Shown here: positions 37,987-47,410 of the stretch, in pieces
Layout of the letters: every line of letters starts with the position of its first letter
Numbering within the stretch: the stretch's first letter is position 1
Origin: JAHDHW01 sp963793295
GTDB taxonomy: Bacteria; Bacteroidota; Bacteroidia; Chitinophagales; Saprospiraceae
Assembly (NCBI GenBank): GCA_963793295.1
Contig: CAWBZX010000038.1
Location: forward strand, 1-64,000
Reading direction: 5' to 3'
Length of the DNA: 64,000 nucleotides
Notes under the pieces: generated by a model
Databases searched by the model: none
The model's input: the letters and a program-made list of their open reading frames with translations, nothing else
Told to the model about the DNA's origin: nothing
Program-made: the position numbers and the translations under genes

Positions 37987-38484
37987 ATGACACTGACTTC
38001 AAATAGATTAAAGTACAGTAAATTCAATGAAGATGACTTTACCGATTACTTCAGCCTGGTTTCCAAACTACCGGTCATGCAATACGCCACAGGCAAAGCA
38101 CTGAACTTGGAACAAGCTCAGGAAAAGTATAAAAAAGTCATCGAAATCAATAAGCAATTTCCGGAAATTGGTGTCTTCTCCGTTAGAAGTATTGAAAACA
38201 ATGAGTTTATTGGTTTAGCAAAAATCACATTTCTAAAAGATGGTGAAGCTGAATTGGGATACTCTATGCTACCAAAATACTGGGGCAAAGGCTACGGAAC
38301 AGAAATGTCCACAAGGATGGTTGAATTAGCACAGGCTGCACCTGTTGTGAAAAAACTTATGGCCATTGTAGATCCTGAAAACAAACCTTCCATTCGGATT
38401 TTAAGAAAACAAGGATTATCCTTTTTTGAAAAAACCACCATGGATGGCTTATCTGCACTTATTTACAGAAGGGATTTAATTTGA
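37987..38484 (+). CDS. RimJ/RimL-type GNAT acetyltransferase
   Basis: A 165-residue protein of the acetyltransferase_3 family. The opening 'LTSNRLKYSKFNEDDFTDYFSLVS' is standard, followed by 'GVFSVRSIENNEFIGLAKI' and 'AELGYSMLPKYWGKGYGTEM', in which W-G-K-G-Y-G-T is the acetyl-CoA-binding turn. 'DPENKPSIRILRKQGLSFFEK' near the end completes the family pattern. Such enzymes acetylate protein N-termini or small molecules. Confidence 0.9.
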   Translation: MTLTSNRLKYSKFNEDDFTDYFSLVSKLPVMQYATGKALNLEQAQEKYKKVIEINKQFPEIGVFSVRSIENNEFIGLAKITFLKDGEAELGYSMLPKYWGKGYGTEMSTRMVELAQAAPVVKKLMAIVDPENKPSIRILRKQGLSFFEKTTMDGLSALIYRRDLI

Positions 38485-38753
38485 ATTTATGAAAAGACCC
38501 AAAGAAGGGAGGTCACCCATTTTATATTTCCAAATGCTCCTGTCATTCCCTCTTTACCGGCTTTGTTCTGCACAGAATGTAAAATGATCTCTTTCTTCGA
38601 TAAACGAAAACATAAAGCTTGTAAGTCACAAAAAGGGTTCTTTTCAAATTATACTATTTTACTAAAAGGCGATTTTTATTTTTTAATAAAAAAAGTACTT
38701 TCTTTACAGATTCATAAACCGGGAGGGTTTGCATCCTCAAAATAAATCAAATT

Positions 38754-40859
38754 ATGACTCACAATTTTCGCCTTTTTCTATCTCTTCTATTTTGTTTTGT
38801 TTGTTTATTACCCCTTTCAAATGCACAATTTGTAAACTTTGAAAGCACCTGGAAAGAGTTTCTTGCTGATCCGTTAACTGTCGATATCAGTGAAATCACG
38901 CAACCTTCCAAAGATTTAAAAGAGGATTATGCAAAATATTGCCTGATGTTTGGAACGGTAGCCTTTTGTGCTGATCAAGTGGATAAAGCGGAGAAATTCA
39001 TGAAGGAAATTGAAAAAACAGGAGACTCCGTTTATTCTAAAATTCCAGGGTTCAAGGAACGGTATAATAAACTTTCAGACAATATTAAAACTTATTACAA
39101 AGTTGAAAACCAGTGGCTCAATTTTTTAAAATATGAAAATGTAACACTTGAAGATCTTCAAAAACTTGGAGAAGTTAAAGTTTGCGAAAAAGGCACGCTT
39201 GCTAAGTACGATTATATGAAAGCTCATGCGCTTTATTGCAAAGGAGATATCGCCGGTGCAAAAGCCAATTTCGAAAATCGTGTACTTAAATTGGCAGAAC
39301 GCACCACCCTGAAAATCAAGGATGTAAACGGACTGGAACCTCGTGTAAAAAAAATGAAGCAGCTTTTTATTGACCTTCCACCTCTGGCTGCCGCCTGGAA
39401 AGATTATATAGATACGGATATTTCCAAAGGAACCGATATTGAGTTGCCTTTAATTGAGTGTAATCCAATTCCAAATATGAAGGAATATATGCTTCGTGCG
39501 GCTGTGGATATTTGTGTTTATGGTGCCGAAAATCTTAAAAAGATAAATGAATTAAAAGAAGGTAATTCCCAACCAATCCCTCCTGATCTCGGTAAAAAAA
39601 TAAAATGGCTGGAATCGGAAGTCGGAAGGTACAACGGTGACCTGGCCAACCTCAACAAAGCATGGAGTGAATTTGTACTTTCGGATACTTTGAAAAGCAA
39701 CATTGAGTATATGTTTGAATATTGTGAAAAAGATGCGCAAATCAAGGCATACATAATTTATGGAACGATCAACGCTTGTGAAAAAGGTAATGAAATGATC
39801 GACAAGATTGCTCAGGTTCAAAGAGAATACAATCCGTCTTTGGACAAAACAACTTTAGATAAGATTGTAAAATTGGAAGATAAACTCGAAAAATACTATG
39901 AAGATTTTATAGAGTTGGAAGCTCTGTGGGGGACTTTCGTTCAAAACAACGACACCCTTTTTGAACCATACAAATTGGCTGATTTTTACTGTGATAAAAT
40001 TGCACAGGTCAAATCCTGGACGATTAAAGGCTTGATGGACGAATGTAAAAAAGGTCAGCAGTATTTGGATCTTATCAATGGTTTGCAACGAAAGCATAAT
40101 CTACAATTTGATGATGAATTAGCCTGTCGTGTACTTCGTTTAAGACAGGAAATTTGGGATTGTCGTTATTGGGAACTGGTTTTACAAGCTCGTAAAGAAA
40201 CTCATGCCGAACGCGAAAGATTTGGTCCTGCTTCAGCACTGATTATGGAAGGAGATCTGAATAGCGATCAGCAGCCTTGTCAAACTACCGTTCTATACAA
40301 TCCCCTTGGGAATATTGGCATCAAATACGTAATCACTACTTTTCTGTGCCAAGAGATAGATCTAGCAAAAATGGGAGACCCGGAATATTATAAAAAAATT
40401 GCTTCTTGGGTAGACAATGAAGTGCTTCAAAAGTATTGCGAAGTAAGCATGCGCTGTAAAGAGGATTTTTTCATTTACCTTGAAGGACATACCGATGGCC
40501 ATGAATTTAAAGGCGCCCGTTATAAAAAATCACTTGAAATTCCTGAAGGAACTCCTTACACCCACTTCATCGGACAGGATACGCTTGAAAAAACGACCGA
40601 TCGCGAATTGACTACTTCGCTCAGAAGTAACATGGAATTAGGAATCGCAAGAGCCTGGACCGTCAAACACCAATTGGATTTTATGGGAGTTCCTATTACG
40701 ATTGGGGCTTTCGAACACCCTGCTTCCGAAAAAGGAGGGGAATACCGCCGTATTGAAATTGAACTAAATATTACCAATTTGCTACTCGATTTTTATGAAA
40801 AAAGATTGAAAGAGCTTTGGGTAGCATCAGGAATCGGAGATCGACCGGAGGACTGCTAG
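38754..40859 (+). CDS. Exported repeat protein with OmpA-like C-terminal domain
   Basis: A 701-residue protein with a signal peptide (1-25). Residues about 33-470 consist of five tandem units of about 90 residues. In units two to five a Trp (W121, W215, W304, W392) is followed after 20-23 residues by Cys, then exactly 17 residues, then Cys (C144/C162, C236/C254, C324/C342, C413/C431). Unit one keeps W33 and C72 but lacks the first Cys. The C-terminal ~130 residues resemble the OmpA/MotB peptidoglycan-binding domain: E-G-H-T-D-G (577-582), a helix with 'GIARAWTVKHQL', and G-G-E-Y-R-R. It could tie a periplasmic helical-repeat scaffold to the cell wall. I know no described family for the repeats. 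Confidence 0.65.
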   Translation: MTHNFRLFLSLLFCFVCLLPLSNAQFVNFESTWKEFLADPLTVDISEITQPSKDLKEDYAKYCLMFGTVAFCADQVDKAEKFMKEIEKTGDSVYSKIPGFKERYNKLSDNIKTYYKVENQWLNFLKYENVTLEDLQKLGEVKVCEKGTLAKYDYMKAHALYCKGDIAGAKANFENRVLKLAERTTLKIKDVNGLEPRVKKMKQLFIDLPPLAAAWKDYIDTDISKGTDIELPLIECNPIPNMKEYMLRAAVDICVYGAENLKKINELKEGNSQPIPPDLGKKIKWLESEVGRYNGDLANLNKAWSEFVLSDTLKSNIEYMFEYCEKDAQIKAYIIYGTINACEKGNEMIDKIAQVQREYNPSLDKTTLDKIVKLEDKLEKYYEDFIELEALWGTFVQNNDTLFEPYKLADFYCDKIAQVKSWTIKGLMDECKKGQQYLDLINGLQRKHNLQFDDELACRVLRLRQEIWDCRYWELVLQARKETHAERERFGPASALIMEGDLNSDQQPCQTTVLYNPLGNIGIKYVITTFLCQEIDLAKMGDPEYYKKIASWVDNEVLQKYCEVSMRCKEDFFIYLEGHTDGHEFKGARYKKSLEIPEGTPYTHFIGQDTLEKTTDRELTTSLRSNMELGIARAWTVKHQLDFMGVPITIGAFEHPASEKGGEYRRIEIELNITNLLLDFYEKRLKELWVASGIGDRPEDC

Positions 40860-40955
40860 AACAATTTTATTACGGATTAGTAATGTCTTCAATTGTTATG
40901 ATTTTTTAAAGAATTTGTTGAATTTGTGCAATAAGCCTCATTACAATAAAAGCGA

Positions 40956-42422
40956 ATGAGAGAAACTATTGCATTCCTTATTGATCTCACCATACACTGG
41001 TATTGGTTGCCAATGACCTTGGCTTTGATTGGGGTATTCCTTACGGTCATTATTGAAAACAGGAACCCAGCCAAGTCTACGGTTTATCTGCTGCTTTTAG
41101 TTGTTTTGCCAGGAATAGGATTGATTGTCTTTTACTTTTTCGGCCGTGATTACAGGAAACAACTGAAATTCAAAAAAAGGGTAAGTTGGGAAGTTTTCAA
41201 AACAAAAGAATTCTGGCAAAAAGTTTATCAGGAACAGGAAAGTATCTTTTCAAAGTTAAACCAGAAGTATGGTCAATTGAGCAAAATCCCCTTGATGCTT
41301 TTCAATCAAAAAAACTCTTTGACCTTTGATCAAAACAGGGTTAAGCTTTTGAAGAATGGTGAAGAGAAATTTCCGGAGATCTTTGAAGCACTAAGAAATG
41401 CGGAGCATCACATTCATATGGAATATTATATTTTAGCAGAAGATGATGTTGGAAATGAACTAATTGAAATATTGATTGAAAAGGCAACACAGGGAGTCGA
41501 AGTACGCTTGTTTGTTGATGGTTTGGGATCCAGAAAAATTTCAAAATTTCAAAAGACTTGCAGAGAAAACAATATTGCTTTCCATGAATTTATGCCTGTT
41601 CGCTTTTCAACGCTCGCCTCTTCTAATTACCGGGATCATCGAAAAATCATTGTAATAGATGGAAAAATAGGATTTATCGGAGGCATCAACATTAGCAAAA
41701 AATACTGGAACAGAAAAAAGAATCAGCTCTATTGGCGAGATACGCATTTGAAAATAGAAGGACCATCTGTCAACTCCTTACAATTCATTTTTATCACGGG
41801 CTGGAAGTTTGTAAGCAAAGAATCTATTCCTTTTAAAGTACCTTATTTTAATAATAATGAAATATTTGAAAAAGGCTCATATGTGTCCGTCGTAACCTCT
41901 GGACCTTTGTCTCAGCGTCCGCATAGTATGGATACCATGATATCGCTGATTTACCAGGCTAAAAAAAATATTCGAATCGCAAACCCGTATTATATTCCGA
42001 CAGATGAATTGACCAGTGCATTGATCAATGCGGCGCATTCAGGAGTTAAAGTACAGCTCTTGATTCCGGGAAAATCAGATGCAAAAATTACCCAAAGAGC
42101 CACCTTTTCCTATTTAAAAGTTTTAGTGGAAAATGATGTAGAAATTTATCTTTATCAAAAAGGATTTGTACACTCTAAAACATTAGCCATTGACGAGGAT
42201 GTTTCCTTGGTTGGATCATTAAACGCAGACATGAGAAGTTTTTACATCAACTTTGAAGCCTCTGCATTAGTTTTCGATCCTCAACTTGCTGCTGAATTGA
42301 ATGAAAATTTTGATCTGGACTTAAAAGATAGTGTCTTGCTTACTATGAAAGATATTGAAAACCGGTCTTTAAGAAATAGGTTTCTCGATTCTATTTGCCG
42401 GTTGTTAACTCCCTTATTGTAA
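40956..42422 (+). CDS. cls: Cardiolipin synthase, phospholipase D type
   Basis: A 488-residue membrane enzyme that condenses two phosphatidylglycerols into cardiolipin. Two N-terminal membrane segments (about 12-33 and 41-62) lead to the two H-K-D half-sites: 'HRKIIVIDGKIGFIGG' (about 229) and 'HSKTLAIDEDVSLVGSLN' (about 408), each with the H-x-K-x4-D pattern. 'EYYILAEDDVGNEL' and 'IRIANPYYIPTDE' are usual supporting motifs. Length and order match bacterial ClsA-type proteins. Confidence 0.93.
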   Translation: MRETIAFLIDLTIHWYWLPMTLALIGVFLTVIIENRNPAKSTVYLLLLVVLPGIGLIVFYFFGRDYRKQLKFKKRVSWEVFKTKEFWQKVYQEQESIFSKLNQKYGQLSKIPLMLFNQKNSLTFDQNRVKLLKNGEEKFPEIFEALRNAEHHIHMEYYILAEDDVGNELIEILIEKATQGVEVRLFVDGLGSRKISKFQKTCRENNIAFHEFMPVRFSTLASSNYRDHRKIIVIDGKIGFIGGINISKKYWNRKKNQLYWRDTHLKIEGPSVNSLQFIFITGWKFVSKESIPFKVPYFNNNEIFEKGSYVSVVTSGPLSQRPHSMDTMISLIYQAKKNIRIANPYYIPTDELTSALINAAHSGVKVQLLIPGKSDAKITQRATFSYLKVLVENDVEIYLYQKGFVHSKTLAIDEDVSLVGSLNADMRSFYINFEASALVFDPQLAAELNENFDLDLKDSVLLTMKDIENRSLRNRFLDSICRLLTPLL

Positions 42423-42582
42423 GCTATTTTCGATTGTAAATATTCAGTATTTAATAAAATAGAAAAGAGACCAAATAGCAATCATATCGCTAAAAGAGTG
42501 GTTAATAATCTGATCTTTTAAAAATTAAAACTTATAATTGTTCTAAATATTTTCTTTAAAATCAGTCCTAAACCTTTGAACT

Positions 42583-44820
42583 ATGAAGAGCAATATCGAA
42601 GAAAAGGGTCCTGTCCATCATAAAAAGTTTGGAACATTCCTGGGTGTATTTACACCAAGTGTATTGACTATTCTGGGCTTGATCATGTATTTGCGCTTTG
42701 GGTGGGTAGTAGGAAATGTGGGACTGCTTTGGACGGTTTTAATTGTGTTAATGGCCAGTTCTATCACCTTTATTACAGGTTTGAGTGCTTCAGCTATTGC
42801 TACAAATATGCTCGTCGGTGTTGGTGGAGAATATTATATGATTTCAAGAAGTTTGGGTTTAGAACTCGGTGGTGCCATTGGTATTCCATTGTATTTTTGT
42901 CGAACACTCAGTGTCACTTTTTATTGTTTTGGACTTGCAGAAACAATGATTATTTTCTGGCCAGAAGCGTGGGGACCTGTCCCTGATTATGCCATCCAAT
43001 TGATCACCGCTTCGATTATCGTAATTATTACACTGCTATCCGGAAAAAGTGCTTCACTCGTTTTAAAATCTCAAATTCCTATTTTGATATTTGTTGGGCT
43101 TTCGATAATTGCTTTAGTCATTGGAGGATTGTCCGGGCCATTAAAATCACCACAAATAAGTGCGAGTTATGCTACAGCACCTGAAGGGTTTTGGTATGTC
43201 TTTGCCGTGTTTTTTCCAGCGGTTACTGGCTTTACTGCAGGAATAGGAATGAGTGGTGATCTGGAAAATCCAAAAAAATCCATCCCAATAGGAACCTTAG
43301 GAGCAGTTTTAACTTGCTTACTTGTCTATTTGTTAATTCCAATAATTATTTCAAGTTCCGCACTTGTAAGCAATTCTGAATTATTGAATGCTTCACAGGG
43401 CATCGAAAACTGGACAAAAATTGCTTTATTGGGAGGGTTTTTTATTTTTCCGGCCGTAATTGGGGCAATACTCTCTTCTGCTTTTGGAAGCATTCTCAAT
43501 GGCCCCAGAGTACTTCAGGCACTGTCAGCAGATGGTCTTGCTCCCAAAGTTTTTTCGAAACTATCAAAAACCGGCCAACCCACAATAGCAACCTGGGTAA
43601 CTGGAATAGTTGCTTTGTTAGCTGTTTTCTTAGGAGGTCTGAATACTGTAGCTGTTTTAGTCTCTGTTTTGTTCCTAACTTTATATGTTGCTGTAAATTT
43701 AAGTGCTGCGCTGGAAGTGATGGTTTCGGAACCTTCATATCGTCCAAGAATAAAAGTTTCCTGGTTTATTTCAATGTTTGGTGCAGCTGGGGCAATTTTT
43801 GTAATGTTTTTAATTAGCCCTGTCGCTTGTGTGGTAGCTGTTATTATTGAGATTGGCATCTATGTTTTTTTAAGGCGTCGATCTCTCGAGCAACAATGGG
43901 GAGATGTAAGTTCAGGACTGTGGCTAAATATTGCCAAAAGAGCTTTACTGAAACATAGTAAACAAAATAAAAATCCCCGAAACTGGCGCCCACAGATTCT
44001 TCTTTTTGCAAAGGATATTAATGACAGACTTCCTTTAGTAAAACTTGGTGCGGCGATTAGTCAAAACAAAGGCGTTTTTACAATTGCACAGCTTATAATA
44101 CTAGATGAATATGTAAATCTTGAAACACTTGAAACCAAAAGAAGTGAAATGAGAAAATCAATTCAACAATACGGAATTGAAGCATTTTGTGAAGTAAATG
44201 TCATCACCGACATCAAAAATGGAATTCAGGAAATTGCAAAAGCGCATGGCATTGCAGGCATGAAATCCAATACAATAATGGAAGGTTGGTCAGAAAATGC
44301 TGACGGCAGGATTAAGCAACTAGTTAATCTCAGAAAATTGGCTCTTTCAGGAAAAAATATTTTATTTGTCCGATTTGGTAAAAAAATAATTGAACATCAA
44401 CCAGAAAAGAAAATTACAATCTGGTGGGGAGGAAAAGAACAGAATGCAGACTTGATGCTTTTGCTGGCATACCTTTTACGCCTCAATACGGATTATAGAA
44501 ATTATATTATTGAAATAACTTCTATTGTTTCTGACAAAGATGAAACTAAAAAACTTAAGAAATATATTGAAAGTCAATTACCTAAAGCCCGAATAAATGC
44601 AGATGTCGAAGTTTTGGTTCAAGGTCAAAAGAGCATTCAAGATATTATCAAAGAAAGAAGTGTCAATTCGGAAATTGTTTTCATTGGATTGAGGTTACCA
44701 AAAGAAGGTGATGAATCCGAAATCGCAGATTGGCTAAATGAAGTTTCTGAAGAAATAAGAACCACTATTTTTGTTTACAATGCCGGCATGGCCAACGCAG
44801 TTCCTAAATGGCTGAGTTGA
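42583..44820 (+). CDS. SLC12-like cation-chloride cotransporter
   Basis: A 745-residue inner-membrane protein of the APC superfamily. The first segment has the SLC12 signature 'GTFLGVFTPSVLTILGLIMYLRFGW', and about twelve segments follow to residue ~430. The remaining ~300 residues are a cytoplasmic regulatory domain with 'NWRPQILLF', the same element found in animal NKCC/KCC tails. Family members move Na+ or K+ together with Cl-; bacterial ones are poorly studied and may be amino acid permeases. It ends one base before the end of the convergent gene. Confidence 0.85.
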   Translation: MKSNIEEKGPVHHKKFGTFLGVFTPSVLTILGLIMYLRFGWVVGNVGLLWTVLIVLMASSITFITGLSASAIATNMLVGVGGEYYMISRSLGLELGGAIGIPLYFCRTLSVTFYCFGLAETMIIFWPEAWGPVPDYAIQLITASIIVIITLLSGKSASLVLKSQIPILIFVGLSIIALVIGGLSGPLKSPQISASYATAPEGFWYVFAVFFPAVTGFTAGIGMSGDLENPKKSIPIGTLGAVLTCLLVYLLIPIIISSSALVSNSELLNASQGIENWTKIALLGGFFIFPAVIGAILSSAFGSILNGPRVLQALSADGLAPKVFSKLSKTGQPTIATWVTGIVALLAVFLGGLNTVAVLVSVLFLTLYVAVNLSAALEVMVSEPSYRPRIKVSWFISMFGAAGAIFVMFLISPVACVVAVIIEIGIYVFLRRRSLEQQWGDVSSGLWLNIAKRALLKHSKQNKNPRNWRPQILLFAKDINDRLPLVKLGAAISQNKGVFTIAQLIILDEYVNLETLETKRSEMRKSIQQYGIEAFCEVNVITDIKNGIQEIAKAHGIAGMKSNTIMEGWSENADGRIKQLVNLRKLALSGKNILFVRFGKKIIEHQPEKKITIWWGGKEQNADLMLLLAYLLRLNTDYRNYIIEITSIVSDKDETKKLKKYIESQLPKARINADVEVLVQGQKSIQDIIKERSVNSEIVFIGLRLPKEGDESEIADWLNEVSEEIRTTIFVYNAGMANAVPKWLS

Positions 44821-44821
44821 C

Positions 44822-45529
44822 TTATTTCTGTTTAATTATTCCAAAATCGTAGCCCATTGTAAATGTTAATGCTTGATTGAAAAATTTAATCTCGTTGTAC
44901 ATTTTGTTATTTGCTTGTAAGAATCCCCTCAAATAGGTAGCTCTAACAAACAAACCTTTCCAAACAAAATGGGTCAAACCAAATTCAATAGCAATATCTA
45001 ATTCTTCGAAATCATCGGTTTCGAATTCATAAAAGTTAGAATATCCTGACGACTCACCATCTAAAACATAAACCTTTCTTTCAAAAAATCCGTATTCGTA
45101 ATAATCTTTTTGAAAAAACATGGATTTTATTCCCAACAAGATTAATGTATTTTCTTGTATCTTAAATAACCCACCAACACCAGTTTCAAAATAATCATAT
45201 TTGTGTTTATTAAAATAATGTATAGGAAATGTGGTGCCTTCAACAAAGCCTTGTACTTTTCTTTCTTCAAAACCTGTGGTTATAAATCCAGCCTCAGCAT
45301 AGATTCCAAATTTATTGGCCGGAAAATAAGTTAAGGTCGCGTAAATATTTTTATCAATAATTGCATTAACATCATATGAAAATCCTTTTTGTCTTTCAGC
45401 AGCATTTACCATCTTTGAAAGAGTGATACCACCTCCAATCCCGAAACTCAAGGTGTTTTGAGCCATTATTGAATTAAATAGAATCAGGAAAATCAACAAA
45501 GGCAGAAAATGCTTGAACGTCTTTTTCAT
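44822..45529 (-). CDS. Outer-membrane beta-barrel-like protein of unknown function
   Basis: From ATG 45529 the protein has 235 residues and a signal peptide (about 1-24, ending I-M-A-Q); an in-frame upstream start at 45559 would weaken the signal. The mature sequence alternates hydrophobic and polar residues ('LSFGIGGGITLSKM', 'KFGIYAEAGFITTGFEE', 'LFVRATYLRGF') and ends 'FTMGYDFGIIKQK', consistent with an eight-to-ten-stranded barrel of the PorT/OmpW-like kind. I cannot assign a family. The gene ends one base after the cotransporter gene, so the two converge without room for a terminator. Confidence 0.6.
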   Translation of the reverse strand: MKKTFKHFLPLLIFLILFNSIMAQNTLSFGIGGGITLSKMVNAAERQKGFSYDVNAIIDKNIYATLTYFPANKFGIYAEAGFITTGFEERKVQGFVEGTTFPIHYFNKHKYDYFETGVGGLFKIQENTLILLGIKSMFFQKDYYEYGFFERKVYVLDGESSGYSNFYEFETDDFEELDIAIEFGLTHFVWKGLFVRATYLRGFLQANNKMYNEIKFFNQALTFTMGYDFGIIKQK

Positions 45530-45644
45530 ATTAAATCTATCTGAGGTATAAAACATCAAGGGTAAAAAATGATTAAAAAAAAAGAGCCTTGAATTTTGAA
45601 TCTTTTGGGGAACAAGTTTTTAGTTTTCATTTAGTCGTTTAGCT

Positions 45645-46349
45645 TTACTTTTTTATTATTTCCTTAATTTTAATTCCAATGCTTAATATTCTGCTTTGAT
45701 AACTATAGCGAAATTTATCTATTTGAATTATTGAATTTATCCCAAAAGAATATCCTATACTTAAATAGGTTTTTTTAAAGAATAAATAATCTATTTCAGT
45801 ACGCAATCCAACATTTAAACGATTATACAAATACGCCGCTGATATAGATTTTTTAGGAAAATAAATATCACCATCGAAAACATCTGTTAAGTAAACTTCC
45901 TGCCTTTTTTCTTTAGCAGATAATATATAATTGGTTTCAAAAAGTATTGAAAAGCAAAATCTGTTGAGTGCAACCATCGCACCCAAATTAAGCTGAAGGT
46001 TGTTTATTCTGTAAACAGACCAATAATATTTTCTGTACATTTTTTCAGGTTCTGGGCTATCTTCTACTAAACCCGCATAATGCCTACCTTCATATGCAAA
46101 TGAGTTATATCCCAAACTTAAAGTAGCTGATAACTTATTCTCTAAAGCAAAAGGTTTTTGATAATAGAAAGTAAAACCGTAACCATAATTTGGTTCTAAA
46201 ACGTAATGATAATAATTTTCATCAGCAATATCGGTTTTATGAACAGTAGAAAACAAACCATTTATTGAGGCATCAAAAATGTGTTTTTGGGCATAAAGAT
46301 TATTGTTTATTAGTAGTAGTAAAAAAACTATATAGATGTATTTCATCAC
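45645..46349 (-). CDS. Second small outer-membrane-like protein
   Basis: A 234-residue protein with a signal peptide (1-20, ending L-Y-A-Q). The rest is made of tyrosine-rich amphipathic strands ('ATLSLGYNSFAYEG', 'RLNVGLRTEIDYLFF', 'TYLSIGYSFGIN', 'ILSIGIKIKEI'), which suggests a beta-barrel. It is 115 bases from the similarly sized barrel gene on the same strand, but the sequences do not look alike. The function is unknown. Confidence 0.55.
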   Translation of the reverse strand: MMKYIYIVFLLLLINNNLYAQKHIFDASINGLFSTVHKTDIADENYYHYVLEPNYGYGFTFYYQKPFALENKLSATLSLGYNSFAYEGRHYAGLVEDSPEPEKMYRKYYWSVYRINNLQLNLGAMVALNRFCFSILFETNYILSAKEKRQEVYLTDVFDGDIYFPKKSISAAYLYNRLNVGLRTEIDYLFFKKTYLSIGYSFGINSIIQIDKFRYSYQSRILSIGIKIKEIIKK

Positions 46350-46373
46350 TAATTTTTTTTAAAAAAAATGATT

Positions 46374-46895
46374 TTATAAATCCAATAAGCCGTCCGGTAA
46401 ATTTAAAACCATTTCCTTTTTAGACTCATCAATCGAATCAATGAGCTCATGATTAAGAGGGATCAAGATCTCCCGCTTTTTATATTCTACTACAGCCATT
46501 TCCTGCTGCGGAAATTCAACCACTTCTTTGATCACTCCTACTCTGCCTTTTTCAATATCAATTAACGTATAACCTGCATATTTTTCAAATTCCAAGCCTT
46601 CAACTTCAAACTGACGCTCTTCTTCTGGAATCAAATCTTCTTCGCGCGCATAAATTTCCTTTGAGGAAATTGCATTAGTTTCTTCGGGAGTATTGATATC
46701 TTCAAATTTTATAATGGGTGCATTTCCAATTCTAACAGATTCAACAAAGAAAGGAACCTGTTTTCCATTAATTTTTAAAAAGACAACCTTTAAATTGAAA
46801 ATATCTTCGAGAAATTCCTCATTGATGTGCAATTTCATTTCTCCTTTTACACCATAGGATTTTCGAGTATTACCAATAAGAATATAGTTTTGCAT
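46374..46895 (-). CDS. rimM: Ribosome maturation factor RimM
   Basis: A 173-residue protein that helps 30S subunit assembly around protein S19. The N-terminal RimM domain begins 'ILIGNTRKSYGVKGEMKLHI', the family hallmark. The C-terminal PRC-barrel has 'YAGYTLIDIEKGRVGVIKEVVEFPQQEMAVV', followed by 'EILIPLNHELIDSIDESKKEMVLNLPDGL', also standard. Length is normal. In many genomes rimM follows rpsP, but no ribosomal gene is adjacent here. Confidence 0.92.
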   Translation of the reverse strand: MQNYILIGNTRKSYGVKGEMKLHINEEFLEDIFNLKVVFLKINGKQVPFFVESVRIGNAPIIKFEDINTPEETNAISSKEIYAREEDLIPEEERQFEVEGLEFEKYAGYTLIDIEKGRVGVIKEVVEFPQQEMAVVEYKKREILIPLNHELIDSIDESKKEMVLNLPDGLLDL

Positions 46896-46925
46896 ATATT
46901 TAGCGAATGATCTGAGAGCTTGTGC

Positions 46926-46947
46926 TATTCAAATTACGATTTGAATA
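46926..46947. promoter_or_regulatory. Inverted repeat between rimM and an NTF2-like gene
   Basis: TATTCAAAT (46926-46934) and ATTTGAATA (46939-46947) form 9-base perfect arms around TACG. It lies in the short gap between two divergent genes and may be an operator. Confidence 0.4.
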
Positions 46948-46967
46948 TCGTTTTTAAAAAATACAAA

Positions 46968-47402
46968 ATGAAAAAGCCAAAATTACTTTTATTAACATTA
47001 ACGCTGTTAATCAGTGCGAATCTTTTTGCACAAAATGATAAAGATTTTGACAAAGTTAAAGCTATCCTGCAAACTCAAGCCAAAGCATGGAATAATGGAA
47101 ATATTGATGCTTTTATGGAATATTACTGGAAATCTGAAAATTTGCAATTCATCGGTTCAAACGGTATTACCTATGGCTGGCAAAATACATTGGACAACTA
47201 CAAAAAACGTTATCCGGATCTCCAGACGATGGGGCAGCTTTCTTTCGATATTATAAAAGTGGATAAACAGAGTAAGAAGGTCATCACGCTGGTTGGAAGA
47301 TTTCACTTGAAAAGGGAAATCGGTGATCTGGAAGGTATTTTTCTGTTGGTTTGGAAAAAGATCAAAGGCGAATGGAAAATCGTTGTAGATCAAACTTGCT
47401 AA
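46968..47402 (+). CDS. Exported NTF2-like/DUF4440 protein
   Basis: A 144-residue protein when begun at ATG 46968 ('MKKPKLLLL'), which gives a good signal peptide (ending L-F-A-Q); the upstream in-frame ATG at 46920 would put a charged leader in front. The mature part shows the SnoaL/DUF4440 pattern: 'ILQTQAKAWNNGNIDAFMEYYW', then 'FIGSNGITYGWQNTLDNYKKRYPD' and a C-terminal curved sheet with 'GIFLLVWKKIKGEWKIVVDQTC'. Members are often small-molecule-binding or enzymatic, but this one has no assignable activity. Confidence 0.85.
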   Translation: MKKPKLLLLTLTLLISANLFAQNDKDFDKVKAILQTQAKAWNNGNIDAFMEYYWKSENLQFIGSNGITYGWQNTLDNYKKRYPDLQTMGQLSFDIIKVDKQSKKVITLVGRFHLKREIGDLEGIFLLVWKKIKGEWKIVVDQTC

Positions 47403-47410
47403 GACATAAC

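Noticed and set aside
38563..38745. 60-codon + strand frame before the OmpA-ended gene
   Set aside because: It has no signal peptide, domain or ribosome site, and its composition looks like AT-rich noncoding DNA. The real gene begins at 38754.
42551..42582. CCTTTG element before the cotransporter gene as a -7 box
   Set aside because: The TA of the consensus is four bases from the TTTG instead of two, and the box would lie almost on the start codon.
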